A stretch of DNA of 64,000 nucleotides from Pseudomonas poae (GCF_001439785.1 NZ_JYLI01000012.1:124001-188000); one strand, 5' to 3'. Counted from the first letter of the stretch, positions 6,218-15,226 are shown. Notes: generated from the sequence alone by a model not told the origin. Made by a program: numbers and translations.

Positions 6218-8584
6218 TCATTGACACACCAACGGCCCGATCAGCGGCACATCCTGTTGCTGCTCATCGATGTCGAATGCGGCCTGGCAACTCTGGCCTT
6301 CGCCCAGGGTGACCTGCAGCGTGTTGTGTGCGCTGAGGTTTTCCAGGTAGACCAGGCCATCCCAGCCCACCACCGCCTGGGTGTTGCTCTGTTCGTGCAC
6401 CACCAGGCTGCCCAGCGGCAATTCCTGATGCTGACGGTCCACCAGGGTAATGCTCGCGGCGAGTACCCGACGCAATGGAAACTCCAGCAGATAGCCACTG
6501 CCCCGGCGCACCGACACCCGCTGCTCGACATTCTCGCTCTGGATGTTCGGCGGCAGGTTCAGCGGATCGATTTCATATTTGGCGCGGTAGTAGGCACTGC
6601 TCCACGGCACCAGCAGGTGCCCATGACGATCGGTCTGGCCGACCAGCTGGTTTTCGTAACGCACCGGAATCCCGGCGAACCCCTGGGTACTCACCACCAC
6701 AAACGCGTCGTTGATACGGTTGGCGGCAAACACGTTGCCGCCCATCCAGACGAGTGAGCCGCTGGCGTCCGCCCAACGCGTCTCGGCGTCGCTGCTGCCA
6801 TAGACGCCGGCTTGCAACTGCACCGACTGCAAGCGCCAGGTCAGGTCGGCCTGGCGATAGGTCGGGCCATCGCCCTGGGCATAACCGAGGTTGTAGCCCA
6901 CCCCGCCTTCGCTGGGCACTGCGCTGCTGTAATTGAGGCGCTGGCGACTGGCGCCGTCCTTGCTGCGCTCGGTACTCACCGCCAGGCTGCCATTGAGGTC
7001 GAATGGAATCACCAACTGCGCCTGCATGGCCCAGTTGCGGTCACCGATCTCGCGGTTGGCTGACAGGTAAAAACTGGTGTTGCGCCACAGCGGTTTGCTC
7101 CAGCTCAGGTTAAGCAGGCGCGTACGCGAATCGTCCGCCGCCTGCACATCGAAATAGCCCACACCCAGGCTGCCGAAGCGTTGCAGATTGAGGCTCAGGG
7201 TGACCTGCTCGCTGCGCTTGCTGAGGCTCGCGTAAGGCGTGTCGACCAGGGTCAGGTCGGCATAATCGTCGCGGCGCTCGACCCGCTGGTACGACAGGCT
7301 GTAGCGCGTGCTGTTGTACTGGTAACCCAGGCTCAGTTGCTGACCGCTGCGACCGTCGAACCGGCTTTGACTGATGGCGGTGTTGAGCACGCCGAAGTTG
7401 CCCAGGCGCAGGTTACCGCCAAGCCCGCCAAGGCTAAGGTTGCTGGACGCTTCGGCATGGCTTTCCAGCGTCACATTGTCGGAGTAGCCATAGCGAAAGG
7501 TGCCGCTGGCCACGCCCGACCCGTAGCCGAAATCACGCAGGGCATAATCGCGACGCAAGGTGCCGGCGGCGACCGAAAAATCTGTGAGGCCTTGTTGCAG
7601 CAGCGTGCTGGTGACGTAGAACGGCACCGTGGTCGACACCTGCCGGCCCAACGCATCGGTGGTGACCACAACAGCTTCACCGGCGCCATTGATGAACGGA
7701 ATGTTGGTGAGGGTGTAGGGCCCGGGTTGCAGCAGTGCGCTTTCGGATTTGTAGCCGTTGATGAACAGATCCACCGACGATGGCACCGCCGCCTCCCCGG
7801 CAAACTGCGGCAAGGGATAGGTGACCTGGTCGGGGCGCACCGCAAAGTCCCGCGACAGTTGCACCCCGCCCAGGCGCACCGAGCTGCTCCAGGGCAGCGA
7901 GCCGCTGATCACATCGCCCGCCTCGTAGGTGAGCAAACGTTCATCATCGGAAAAGCGCCAGGTGGTGTCGTAACGCCGGTAACCGTTATTGAGCGTACTG
8001 GCGCTGATGCCGCCAGCCAGGGTCTGGCGAAACTGCCCGGTGGTGGACAAGGTGCCCCAGTTGTCGAACAGCCGCACCTCGTTCCAGGCCGCCAGATAGC
8101 TGCCGCCTTCATCGGTGTCGTTGAAATACACATCGTAGTTGAGCAATGCGCCGAAGCTGCTCATGGCCTGGGTGCGCGGGTAGGTGTTGCGGTTTCCGAT
8201 GAACTGCTCCTGCAGCCAGGACGGCGGCACGTCCAGCAGCAGGCGCTGGCCGGTGCTGTCGTAATCGCTGTGCAGGCCGGGCACCGTGTCCAGGGGCACG
8301 CGGGTGCCGAAGTCACCGGGCAAGGTCATGCCCACCTCCTGCAATGCGCTGGCGGGCACGAAAAGTTGCCCGGCACGTTGGTCCACCGCGATCACGCGGC
8401 CAGTGTCCATCTGGTTGACCACCAACTGCAGAAACAATTGAGCATCGGCGACCGCCTCCATGCTGCTCGGCGGCGGCGGCAATTCGCCCGCCACCGCGGC
8501 GCCCCACAGCCCGCCAGCCACGGCCATCGACAGCCATATACCGCAAGTCTGACCACGACTCACACATGGCGTTGTGTCCTTCAA
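6218..8584 (-). CDS. Fimbrial outer membrane usher (CsuD-like)
   Basis: 788 residues from the TTG at 8584, chosen because AGGAGGGA ends 8 nt upstream; an in-frame GTG at 8608 overlaps that site. A signal peptide ends near 'WGAAVAG-ELPPPP', then come the N-terminal domain with 'NQMDTGRVIAVDQRAGQLFVPASALQEVGM', a large beta-barrel region with plug ('FINGYKSESALLQPGPYTLTNIPFINGAGEAVVVTTDALGRQ', typical of ushers) and C-terminal domains with a late cysteine pair (SCQAAF...LVCQ). It forms the pore that orders subunits from the chaperone and exports the pilus. Confidence 0.9.
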   Translation of the reverse strand: MKDTTPCVSRGQTCGIWLSMAVAGGLWGAAVAGELPPPPSSMEAVADAQLFLQLVVNQMDTGRVIAVDQRAGQLFVPASALQEVGMTLPGDFGTRVPLDTVPGLHSDYDSTGQRLLLDVPPSWLQEQFIGNRNTYPRTQAMSSFGALLNYDVYFNDTDEGGSYLAAWNEVRLFDNWGTLSTTGQFRQTLAGGISASTLNNGYRRYDTTWRFSDDERLLTYEAGDVISGSLPWSSSVRLGGVQLSRDFAVRPDQVTYPLPQFAGEAAVPSSVDLFINGYKSESALLQPGPYTLTNIPFINGAGEAVVVTTDALGRQVSTTVPFYVTSTLLQQGLTDFSVAAGTLRRDYALRDFGYGSGVASGTFRYGYSDNVTLESHAEASSNLSLGGLGGNLRLGNFGVLNTAISQSRFDGRSGQQLSLGYQYNSTRYSLSYQRVERRDDYADLTLVDTPYASLSKRSEQVTLSLNLQRFGSLGVGYFDVQAADDSRTRLLNLSWSKPLWRNTSFYLSANREIGDRNWAMQAQLVIPFDLNGSLAVSTERSKDGASRQRLNYSSAVPSEGGVGYNLGYAQGDGPTYRQADLTWRLQSVQLQAGVYGSSDAETRWADASGSLVWMGGNVFAANRINDAFVVVSTQGFAGIPVRYENQLVGQTDRHGHLLVPWSSAYYRAKYEIDPLNLPPNIQSENVEQRVSVRRGSGYLLEFPLRRVLAASITLVDRQHQELPLGSLVVHEQSNTQAVVGWDGLVYLENLSAHNTLQVTLGEGQSCQAAFDIDEQQQDVPLIGPLVCQ

Positions 8585-8638
8585 TGGACATCTCCCTCCT
8601 GTTAACACCCGGGCATTGGCCCGTCCCTCTGCATCGGC

Positions 8639-9427
8639 TTATCGCTTGGGCGCCAGGCTCTCCAGTTGCGGCGCACCGTTGATTCGTACCTGTAACGGCT
8701 GGTCGGCCGACACGGCATCCGGCACCGGCCAGCGCATGGTCGCGCCGGGCAGCACATAGCCGAGCAAACCCTCGACCAATGGCCGGGTTTGCCCGTTCTG
8801 TTTGAAGGAGGCATCCGTGAGCCGCGCATGCACGGCGCCCTGGTTACGCACTTCGATATAACTGCGCCCAGCCACATTGACCTTGTGCCAGCTCAGCTCC
8901 GGCTTGCCGGCGCCCTTGGGGTCGCGCGGGCGGGTCGCGTCTTCCCTGCTCCACAGGCCCGCGCCATAGGCGAACAACGGCACCGAATAGCGCATCTGGA
9001 AGCGAATCGCCGCTGCGGTGTTCTTGCCTTCCGGAGGCGTGGGCACCTGCAGCGCGGAGGGGATTTCATCGATGATGATGCGGTAGGCCTGCTCCTGCCC
9101 CGGCGGCACTTCCTTAGTGCGGGTCAGGCGCACGAGTTGCTTCTGGCCGGGCTCGATCCTGGCCACGGGCGGGCTGCCGATCACATCGCGCTGGTTCTGG
9201 TACTGTTCGTCGAAGCCCTGTTGGCTCCAGGCAAACACGCGCACCTGCAGGTTAGCGGTCTCGGTGCCACGGTTTTCCAGCCACAGTGCGCTGGCCTGTT
9301 GATCGGCCTCCAGCACCGGGTCTATCGGCCAGATCAGCACTGAGCTTGCGGCCTGCACGAGCCCGCTCATGCTCGCGGCAATCAAGGCAATACCCACGGC
9401 GCACAAGCGCCGGGAAGGTGAACGCAT
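8639..9427 (-). CDS. Periplasmic pilus chaperone (CsuC-like)
   Basis: 262 residues from ATG 9427, which has AGGAG 7 nt upstream. A signal peptide (about 1-24) precedes a PapD-type N-terminal domain: 'SVLIWPIDPVLEADQQASALWLENRGTETANLQVRVF' and the 'RIEPGQKQLVRLTRTKEVPPGQEQAYRIIIDEIP' strand that contributes donor-strand complementation. The archaic-class feature of an extended first strand with hydrophobic pairs is compatible. It folds and delivers SCPU subunits to the usher. Preceded by four subunit genes and followed by the usher, as in csuA/B-A-B-C-D-E of Acinetobacter. Confidence 0.88.
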   Translation of the reverse strand: MRSPSRRLCAVGIALIAASMSGLVQAASSVLIWPIDPVLEADQQASALWLENRGTETANLQVRVFAWSQQGFDEQYQNQRDVIGSPPVARIEPGQKQLVRLTRTKEVPPGQEQAYRIIIDEIPSALQVPTPPEGKNTAAAIRFQMRYSVPLFAYGAGLWSREDATRPRDPKGAGKPELSWHKVNVAGRSYIEVRNQGAVHARLTDASFKQNGQTRPLVEGLLGYVLPGATMRWPVPDAVSADQPLQVRINGAPQLESLAPKR

Positions 9428-9452
9428 AAAACCACTCCTCATATTGAAATCC

Positions 9453-9941
9453 CTACCAGGACAGCTGCACCTGCAACGTGTCGCTGTACGTCCCATTCGG
9501 CTGATTGCCAGGCAGTACCACGCGCCCGTAAATCGGCAGGCGGATATTGCTTGCATCGCTGTAGCTCACGCTGACGCTCTGGCCCACCCCCAGGCTCTGG
9601 CTGAATGCGGCATCCCTGAATAACTGATAACCCACTTGGGCACTGCCGCTGCTGTGCTTGAGGTTGCGCCCGCTGGTGCTGTGCAGCCCGCCGTCGACAC
9701 TCACGCTCAATGCCACGCCTGGTGTGCATTGCAAGGTGATGCCGCCGGTCAGGGCTGCGGTCACGGTGCTGGTGGCCAGGGCGGAATAGCTGCCGTAGTT
9801 CAGCGAACCGTAATTGACCCCACCGCCCACAATCAGACAGCCCGGCGTAATGGTCGCGCTCACCTGGAAGCTCTGGTTGGTCACCGCCGCCAACGGCAAC
9901 GGCAACACCAGCCCGAAGGCCAGCAACGCTGTACGCCACAT
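9453..9941 (-). CDS. Spore coat U domain pilus subunit (fourth in operon)
   Basis: 162 residues: signal peptide MWRTALLAFGLVLPLPLAA, then a single SCPU domain with the conserved N-terminal cysteine segment 'ATITPGCLIVGGGVNYGSLNYG', 'GITLQCTPGVALSVSVDGGLH' and the C-terminal 'PNGTYSDTLQVQLSW'. Such proteins are pilin subunits joined by donor-strand exchange. It starts 2 nt after the stop of the previous subunit gene. The subunit role (major, minor or adaptor) cannot be told from sequence. Confidence 0.85.
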   Translation of the reverse strand: MWRTALLAFGLVLPLPLAAVTNQSFQVSATITPGCLIVGGGVNYGSLNYGSYSALATSTVTAALTGGITLQCTPGVALSVSVDGGLHSTSGRNLKHSSGSAQVGYQLFRDAAFSQSLGVGQSVSVSYSDASNIRLPIYGRVVLPGNQPNGTYSDTLQVQLSW

Positions 9942-9943
9942 GG

Positions 9944-10486
9944 TCAGAACGTCAGTTCAACGGCCACCGTGTCCGTGTACGTGCCCGCCGGTAACCCCGG
10001 TTTGCCGACGGCTCGGCCGTACAGCGCGACGGTTTGCGCCACGCCGGTGCTGGCGGCCAGGGTCACCACGCCGTCAATCGCCAGCAGCGCGGAGTGCCCG
10101 CTGTCGGTATAGAAGTCGTACGGCACAAAGTTGCCAGCGCCGTCGGCCAAGGCACGGGTGCCGCCCGGCGAGGCGCCGTCATGGGCACCGGCGCGCACCT
10201 TCACCGCAGGCGTGGTGCCAGCCGAACACAGGATCGACAAGGCCCCGCCGGTGCCGGTGCCGCCCAACAGCTGGGCGTCTGCATTGGTAAACAGGCTGTT
10301 GATGGTGCCGAAGTTCAAGGCACCGAAGTTAAGCCCGGTTGCGGCACCGGAGCCGTTGACCTGACAGCTGGCGATCAAGGTCATGCTGGAGCTGATCTGC
10401 CCGGTGACCGTAGTCGCCGCATTCAGGCTGGAGGCCATCGCAAGGCCCAGGGCGCAGACGCCGATTCGCGATACAAGTGGGTTCAT
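9944..10486 (-). CDS. Spore coat U domain pilus subunit (third in operon)
   Basis: 180 residues from ATG 10486, with AAGGA about 8 nt upstream. A signal peptide ends near 'ASSLNA', then comes the SCPU domain with 'IASCQVNGSGAATGLNFGALNFGTI', 'ALSILCSAGTTPAVKVRAGAHD' and 'LPAGTYTDTVAVELTF'. Rich in glycine, alanine and threonine, as expected of a shaft subunit. It is the copy most like CsuA/B in composition, although it is third in the order rather than first; this is an impression, not an alignment. Confidence 0.85.
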   Translation of the reverse strand: MNPLVSRIGVCALGLAMASSLNAATTVTGQISSSMTLIASCQVNGSGAATGLNFGALNFGTINSLFTNADAQLLGGTGTGGALSILCSAGTTPAVKVRAGAHDGASPGGTRALADGAGNFVPYDFYTDSGHSALLAIDGVVTLAASTGVAQTVALYGRAVGKPGLPAGTYTDTVAVELTF

Positions 10487-10504
10487 GAGAGTCATCCTTT
10501 GGGT

Positions 10505-11047
10505 TTACCAATCCAGTGTCACGGTCAATGTGTCGGTGTAGGTTCCTGCCGGGAGGGCGGTGGTATTGGCCACCACGGCGCCCCACACCGGGATGGTCAT
10601 TTGCGTGCCATTGCTGGCGACGAAACTGCGTTGCTCGCCGATGGTGTAAGGAATGCGTCCCAGCGGGTCGGCCATCAGTTGATAATCGATGGTCTGGCGA
10701 CCGTTGCTCAGACGCCGGCTGGAGCCGACGGAATTGGTGCCGCCGTCGATGGTCACGGTAAAACTGGCGACCGTCGGGTTACAGGAAACCATCAGCGGCG
10801 CGTTATCGCCGGCCGACATGCCGGTCGCCAACGGGTTGTTCCAGGTGGGCCCCTGGCTGCCGAAATCCAGCATGGCGGTGCCGCCGTTCGGGCTGACGGG
10901 TGCCACGTCGGTGCCTTTGCTCACCTCGCAACTGGCGGTGACCACCATGCGCGCCTGGATGAAGCCTGTGGCCACCGCGGCCCGAGCATCCGGCGCCAGC
11001 AACCACAGGCCACCCATGGCCAGCAGGGTCAAACGATGGCCTACCAT
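10505..11047 (-). CDS. Spore coat U domain pilus subunit (second in operon)
   Basis: 180 residues. The frame is open much further upstream, but ATG 11047 has AGGTGA 6 nt before it and begins a clear signal peptide (MVGHRLTLLAMGGLWLLAPDARA), and the start overlaps the end of the upstream subunit gene by 7 bp. The SCPU domain carries 'VTASCEVSKGTDVAPVSPNGGTAMLDFGSQGP', 'APLMVSCNPTVASFTVTIDGG' and 'LPAGTYTDTLTVTLDW'. A donor-strand pilin of the Csu-type pilus. Confidence 0.85.
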   Translation of the reverse strand: MVGHRLTLLAMGGLWLLAPDARAAVATGFIQARMVVTASCEVSKGTDVAPVSPNGGTAMLDFGSQGPTWNNPLATGMSAGDNAPLMVSCNPTVASFTVTIDGGTNSVGSSRRLSNGRQTIDYQLMADPLGRIPYTIGEQRSFVASNGTQMTIPVWGAVVANTTALPAGTYTDTLTVTLDW

Positions 11048-11568
11048 GTGACCGTCACCTTGAGCAGGTCGGTATAGCGGCCAACGGCGGGAATGTCCTT
11101 GAGGGGGTCGATGCGGCCGTAGAGCGGCAGGTCGACCGAGCCGCTGTCCGGCACGCGGCCGCTGACTGGCACGTTCACCGGCAACGGGATCAGCCGCGCG
11201 GCGTCCGCATAAATACGATAGGGGATGGGTTTGCTCGACGCGGTGGCATTGCCCAGATAACGCACTTCGCCGGTGCCACCGTGCAGGCCACCGTCTACGC
11301 GCATCTGATACGGCGTGTCGGGGTTGCACTCCAGGCGCGGCTGGCGCTGGCTGATGAGCGCCGCACTCAGTGGGCCGGCCGGATCGTCCAGCCGCGGGCC
11401 GCTGCCAAAATCCAGCACGCTAAGCTGCTCCACACCGGCACTGCGCGTGGTGCCCACCAACTGGCAACCGCGCTGCACGTCGATACGCACCACAACCTGC
11501 AGTTGCGCCGCGTAGACCGCGTCACAGAGCATTGCGCCCATGATTGCCAATACCGCTCGTCCCTTCAC
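11041..11568 (-). CDS. Spore coat U domain pilus subunit (first in operon)
   Basis: 175 residues from GTG 11568, with AAGGA 9 nt upstream. Signal peptide MKGRAVLAIMGAMLCDAVYA, then an SCPU domain with 'VDVQRGCQLVG'-like cysteine segment, 'QPRLECNPDTPYQMRVDGGLHGGTGEVRYLG' and the end 'VGRYTDLLKVTVTW'. The fixed pairs of cysteines in strands one and four fit the fold. First gene of the operon; its promoter must lie in 11569-11724, the interval shared with the divergent zapE-like gene. Confidence 0.83.
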   Translation of the reverse strand: MKGRAVLAIMGAMLCDAVYAAQLQVVVRIDVQRGCQLVGTTRSAGVEQLSVLDFGSGPRLDDPAGPLSAALISQRQPRLECNPDTPYQMRVDGGLHGGTGEVRYLGNATASSKPIPYRIYADAARLIPLPVNVPVSGRVPDSGSVDLPLYGRIDPLKDIPAVGRYTDLLKVTVTW

Positions 11569-11680
11569 AGCACCAAATCCTTATGCGCGGGTGACACCTT
11601 CGTATGAGGGTAGTCCCTCAGGGGGAATCTGCCAGTCGATAGCGGATTTAGCCCGGACCGTGGCTTTTCGAGACTGCGCC

Positions 11681-11701
11681 GGTCGCCTACAGTAGGCGAC
11701 C
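11681..11701. promoter_or_regulatory. Perfect 21-bp palindrome between pilus operon and zapE-like gene
   Basis: GGTCGCCTAC-A-GTAGGCGACC, two 10-base arms around one central base, lies 24 bp before the zapE-like start and 112 bp before the first pilus gene. It could be an operator for a dimeric regulator of either side, or an RNA hairpin in one leader. It does not match the REP arms elsewhere in the window. Confidence 0.5.
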
Positions 11702-11724
11702 ACCGCACCCTGGAGTGACTTGTA

Positions 11725-12816
11725 TTGGCCGGTTCCCTGATTCGTCGCCTGCTCGGTAAAAAAACCGACACCCGCACCGACGCATCCATCGCGATGTTCT
11801 TTCAGACAAAGGCCGCGCAGCAGGGCTACACCCTCAGTGCCGACCAGACCCGGGCGATTGCCGCCATGGACCGCGAGACCGCGCACCTGTTCGCCGGTCA
11901 ACCCAGCCGCAGCCTGTATCTGCACGGCCCGGTGGGGCGCGGCAAGAGCTGGTTGCTCGACGGTTTTTTCCAGGCGTTGCCACTTGCCGAGAAACAGCGC
12001 GTGCACTTCCACGATTTTTTTACCCGCCTGCATCAGGGCATGTTCCAGCACCGCGCGCAGGACGACGCTCTGGCCGTAACCCTGGATGAATTACTGGCCG
12101 GCTGTCGGGTGCTGTGTTTCGACGAGTTCCATGTGCACGATATCGGCGACGCCATGCTGATCAGCCGGCTGTTCAAGGCGCTGTTCCAGCGCGGCGTGCT
12201 GGTGCTGGTGACGTCCAACTATGCACCCGAAGGCCTGCTGCCCAACCCGCTGTACCATGAGCGCTTCAAGCCGGTGATCGACCTGATCGCGGCGCGCATG
12301 GACGTGCTGGAAGTCAGTTCACCCGAGGATTTTCGCAGCCTGCCCCAGGCTCATGGTCAACAACGTTTTACCCGCGGGCACTACGTGTGGCCAGGCACGC
12401 CGGTGCAACGCGAGGCGCTTGGCCTGCCGGCTCCGGACGCCCCCGAGCACAGCCTGACGGTGGGCAACCGGCAGTTGAAGTGTCGCGGCCATCAGGCGCG
12501 CACTATCGCCTTCACCTTCGGCGACCTGTGCGAACAACTCACCGCTGTGATGGATTACCTGCTGCTGTGCCAGGACTATGACCACTGGATCATCGATGGC
12601 CTGCCCCACCTCGCCGACTGCCCGATTGCCGTGCAACAGCGCTTCATCAATCTGGTGGATGTGCTCTACGACCGTGACAAACAGCTGACGCTGATCGGTG
12701 AACAGTCACTGGCGCAGGCCATGAGCGGCCAGGCCATCGATCTGGCGCGCACCGCCAGCCGTCTGGGGCAATTGCAACAGGTCGCCCCGCAACCTGCGCC
12801 CGAGCCGTTATCATGA
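11725..12816 (+). CDS. zapE: ZapE/AFG1-like ATPase
   Basis: 363 residues from TTG 11725 with a weak GAGTG upstream. The AFG1/ZapE P-loop fold is clear: Walker A 'GPVGRGKS' (68-75), 'VHFHDFFTRLHQ' sensor-like segment, Walker B 'LCFDEF' (130-135), 'DAMLISRLFKALFQRGVLVLVTSNYAPEGL' and the late 'DHWIIDGLPHL...QRFINLVDVLYDRDKQL'. ZapE stimulates constriction of the FtsZ ring under stress in E. coli. Pseudomonas usually also carries a zapE near the petABC genes, so this may be a second paralogue; its partner 25 bp downstream is a kinase-like protein. Confidence 0.85.
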   Translation: MAGSLIRRLLGKKTDTRTDASIAMFFQTKAAQQGYTLSADQTRAIAAMDRETAHLFAGQPSRSLYLHGPVGRGKSWLLDGFFQALPLAEKQRVHFHDFFTRLHQGMFQHRAQDDALAVTLDELLAGCRVLCFDEFHVHDIGDAMLISRLFKALFQRGVLVLVTSNYAPEGLLPNPLYHERFKPVIDLIAARMDVLEVSSPEDFRSLPQAHGQQRFTRGHYVWPGTPVQREALGLPAPDAPEHSLTVGNRQLKCRGHQARTIAFTFGDLCEQLTAVMDYLLLCQDYDHWIIDGLPHLADCPIAVQQRFINLVDVLYDRDKQLTLIGEQSLAQAMSGQAIDLARTASRLGQLQQVAPQPAPEPLS

Positions 12817-12841
12817 GCGCCTTTTTTACGCCCCTTGCCGA

Positions 12842-14158
12842 GTGACCGCGCCGTTCATGAATACCCTCGCCCAACTCAAGGCCGGCCAATTGGCCGGTGC
12901 CACGCGCCTGGACCTGTCCTGCGGGCTGACTGAATTCCCCCGGGAAATCTTCGAACTGGCCGACTCCCTGGAAATCCTCAACCTCACGGGCAACGCACTG
13001 AGCCGCCTGCCCGACGACCTCCACCGGCTGACGCGCCTGCGCGTGCTGTTCTGTTCGGACAACGCCTTTACCGAGTTGCCGGCGAGCCTGGGACAATGCG
13101 CAACATTGAGCATGATCGGCTTCAAGGCCAACCAGATCAGCCATGTGCCGGCCGCCGCCTTGCCGCCGCAATTGCGCTGGCTGATCCTCACCGACAACCG
13201 CATCAGCCAGTTGCCCGACGAACTGGGCCGGCGCCCGCTGCTGCAAAAGCTGATGCTGGCCGGCAACCGCCTGGCGCAGCTACCCGAGAGCCTGGCCAAC
13301 TGCCGGAACCTCGAACTGATCCGTATCGCCGCCAATCGCCTGCCCCACCTGCCCCGCTGGCTGCTGACCCTGCCCAGCCTGACTTGGCTGGCCTATGCCG
13401 GCAATCCGGTGGAAATGGCAGCGGACCTGGCAAGCGAGGACGCGACGCCGAACATTCCCTGGACCGACCTGGAACTGGGCGACGTGCTGGGTGAAGGCGC
13501 TTCGGGGATCATCCGCCAGGCGCTGTACAAACCCCAGGCGCTGCCGGTGGCGGTCAAACTCTACAAAGGCACGATCACCAGCGACGGCTCACCGCTGCAC
13601 GAAATGCAGGCCTGCATCGCCGCCGGCCTGCACCCCAACCTGATCAAGGTAAGGGGCCGCGTGGTCGGTCACCCGGATGACCAAGCCGCGCTGGTGATGG
13701 ACCTGATCGAGCCGAGCTACCGCAACCTCGCCGCCCTGCCGAGCCTGGCTTCCTGCACACGCGACATCTACACGGCCGATACCCGGTTCAGCCTGGACGT
13801 GGCGTTGCGCATGGCACGCGCAATCGCCTCGGTGGCGGCGCACCTGCACCGGCACGGCATCACCCATGGCGACCTGTATGGCCACAATATTCTGTGGAAT
13901 GAAGCCGGGGAGTGTCTGCTGGGGGATTTTGGCGCCGCGTCGTTCCACGCCACAGCGGACACGCTGGAGACCAGGGCCTTGCAAAGGATTGAAGTGCGCG
14001 CGTTCGGCGTATTGCTGGGGGAATTGCTGGAGCGGGTTGACGGGCAGGTGAGCGACGAACTGCTGGCGCTGCAGCAAAACTGCTGTCAGCCCGATGTGCT
14101 GGCGCGGCCCGGCTTCGAAGACATCGAAGCACTGCTCGATTCCCTCCAACACCGCTAA
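12842..14158 (+). CDS. Leucine-rich repeat protein with protein-kinase-like domain
   Basis: 438 residues from GTG 12842 (ATG 12857 is an alternative). Residues about 20-190 form about seven LRRs of the pattern LxxLxxxxNxLxxLP. From about 212 there is a eukaryotic-like kinase domain: glycine loop 'LGEGASGII' (216-223), 'VAVKLYKG' with lysine K239, catalytic loop 'THGDLYGHNIL' (D344, N349) and 'GDFGAA' (DFG 362-364). All key residues are kept, so it may phosphorylate Ser/Thr, although the C-lobe is short. It is cytosolic (no signal or membrane helix). LRRs suggest a protein-binding sensor. Likely co-transcribed with the ATPase gene 25 bp upstream; substrate unknown. Confidence 0.85.
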   Translation: MTAPFMNTLAQLKAGQLAGATRLDLSCGLTEFPREIFELADSLEILNLTGNALSRLPDDLHRLTRLRVLFCSDNAFTELPASLGQCATLSMIGFKANQISHVPAAALPPQLRWLILTDNRISQLPDELGRRPLLQKLMLAGNRLAQLPESLANCRNLELIRIAANRLPHLPRWLLTLPSLTWLAYAGNPVEMAADLASEDATPNIPWTDLELGDVLGEGASGIIRQALYKPQALPVAVKLYKGTITSDGSPLHEMQACIAAGLHPNLIKVRGRVVGHPDDQAALVMDLIEPSYRNLAALPSLASCTRDIYTADTRFSLDVALRMARAIASVAAHLHRHGITHGDLYGHNILWNEAGECLLGDFGAASFHATADTLETRALQRIEVRAFGVLLGELLERVDGQVSDELLALQQNCCQPDVLARPGFEDIEALLDSLQHR

Positions 14159-14201
14159 ACAACTGTGGGAGGCTCCCTGTCACGCAGCAAACTGGGACCT
14201 C

Positions 14202-14336
14202 TGTGGCGAGCAGGCTTGTCCTGCGTTGGGCTGCGCAGCAGCCCCAAAAACAGGCGCTGAGCCGTATCAGGTACACCGCGTTTTGCTGGATTGGGGGCGC
14301 TTCGCACCCCAACGCGGGGCAAGCCCGCTCGCCACA
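14202..14336. repeat. REPIN-like repeat, copy 2 (135 bp)
   Basis: Same length, ends and centre orientation as 1946-2080 and 18878-19012. Unlike those copies, the 45-bp flank (GAGG..CCCAGTTTGCTGCG when read on the minus strand) lies on its left side, 14163-14201, in reverse orientation. Confidence 0.85.
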
Positions 14337-14395
14337 GGAATGTGCCTGTCTGGAACTTTATCTTTAAAATCAATAAGTTAGCTTGTGCTTGATAA

Positions 14396-14417
14396 GAGGG
14401 GGCAAGCCCCCTCCCAC
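14396..14417. repeat. Short REP palindrome (GGGGGCAAGCCCCCTCCC type)
   Basis: GAGGGGGCAAGCCCCCTCCC-type sequence ending 3 bp before the stop of the minus-strand YebC-family gene. This is the second REP class in the window (others at 39235-39253, 49691-49717, 63466-63488). As it follows the stop closely it could stabilise or end that mRNA. Confidence 0.8.
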
Positions 14418-14419
14418 AA

Positions 14420-15127
14420 TCAGCCCGCCAAACCAACAAACATGTCCTGCACATCGTCGTGGTTATCCAGGCCTTCGAGGAACGCCTCAACCTCGGCCAT
14501 CTGCTCATCGCTCAACCCGGTCACCGGGTTCTTGGCGATATAGCCCAGCTTCGCCGACAACACGGTGAAGCCCTGCTCCGGCAGCGCTTTCTGCACGGCG
14601 TCGAGGTCGGTGGTCTCGGTAATGAACAGGCTGGTGCCTTCTTCTTCACCTTCTTCGAAATCCTGGGCACCGGCTTCGATGGCAGCCATCTCCGGGTCGG
14701 CGTCCGGGCTGTCCGGCGAGGCTTCGATCAGGCCCACATGGTTGAAGTCCCAGGCCACCGAGCCGGATGCGCCCAGTTGGCCCTTGCGGAACGCCACGCG
14801 GATTTCCGCCACGGTGCGGTTGATGTTGTCGGTGACGCATTCGACGATCAACGGCACCTGGTGCGGGGCGAACCCTTCGTAGGTCACGCGGTGGTATTGC
14901 ACGGTTTCACCGAGCAGACCGGCGCCCTTCTTGATCGCGCGCTCCAGGGTTTCCTTGGGCATCGAGGCCTTTTTGGCCTGCTCCACCACCAGACGCAGGT
15001 GGGCGTTGGTGGCGGTGTCGGCGCCATTGCGCGCGGCAATGGTGATTTCTTTCACCAGCTTGCCGAAGATCTTGCCCTTGGCATTGGATGCCGCTTCTTT
15101 ATGTTTGACTTTCCACTGTGCGCCCAT
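14420..15127 (-). CDS. YebC/PmpR family protein
   Basis: 235 residues. The start '[35 protein letters not shown]' and '[25 protein letters not shown]' are diagnostic of the YebC family, followed by the acidic middle and '[14 protein letters not shown]', '[26 protein letters not shown]'. Family members act as DNA-binding regulators (PmpR in quorum sensing) and, more recently, as ribosome-associated factors easing proline stretches. The '[10 protein letters not shown]' beginning is that of the YeeN-like branch, so this is probably the second paralogue and not the ruvC-linked one. It stands alone. Confidence 0.9.
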   Translation of the reverse strand: MGAQWKVKHKEAASNAKGKIFGKLVKEITIAARNGADTATNAHLRLVVEQAKKASMPKETLERAIKKGAGLLGETVQYHRVTYEGFAPHQVPLIVECVTDNINRTVAEIRVAFRKGQLGASGSVAWDFNHVGLIEASPDSPDADPEMAAIEAGAQDFEEGEEEGTSLFITETTDLDAVQKALPEQGFTVLSAKLGYIAKNPVTGLSDEQMAEVEAFLEGLDNHDDVQDMFVGLAG

Positions 15128-15226
15128 GACTCACTCTCTAACTGTCCATGGCGCCGAGACGTCTACTGGCCGGCGCTTTGGCGGCAGAGTTTATAGCGCA
15201 GCCACGCTTCGTTCCAGCAAAAACCC

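Noticed and set aside
7181-8605. 474-codon antisense frame over the usher
   Set aside because: Shadow of the usher gene; repetitive A/Q/G-rich translation without family likeness.
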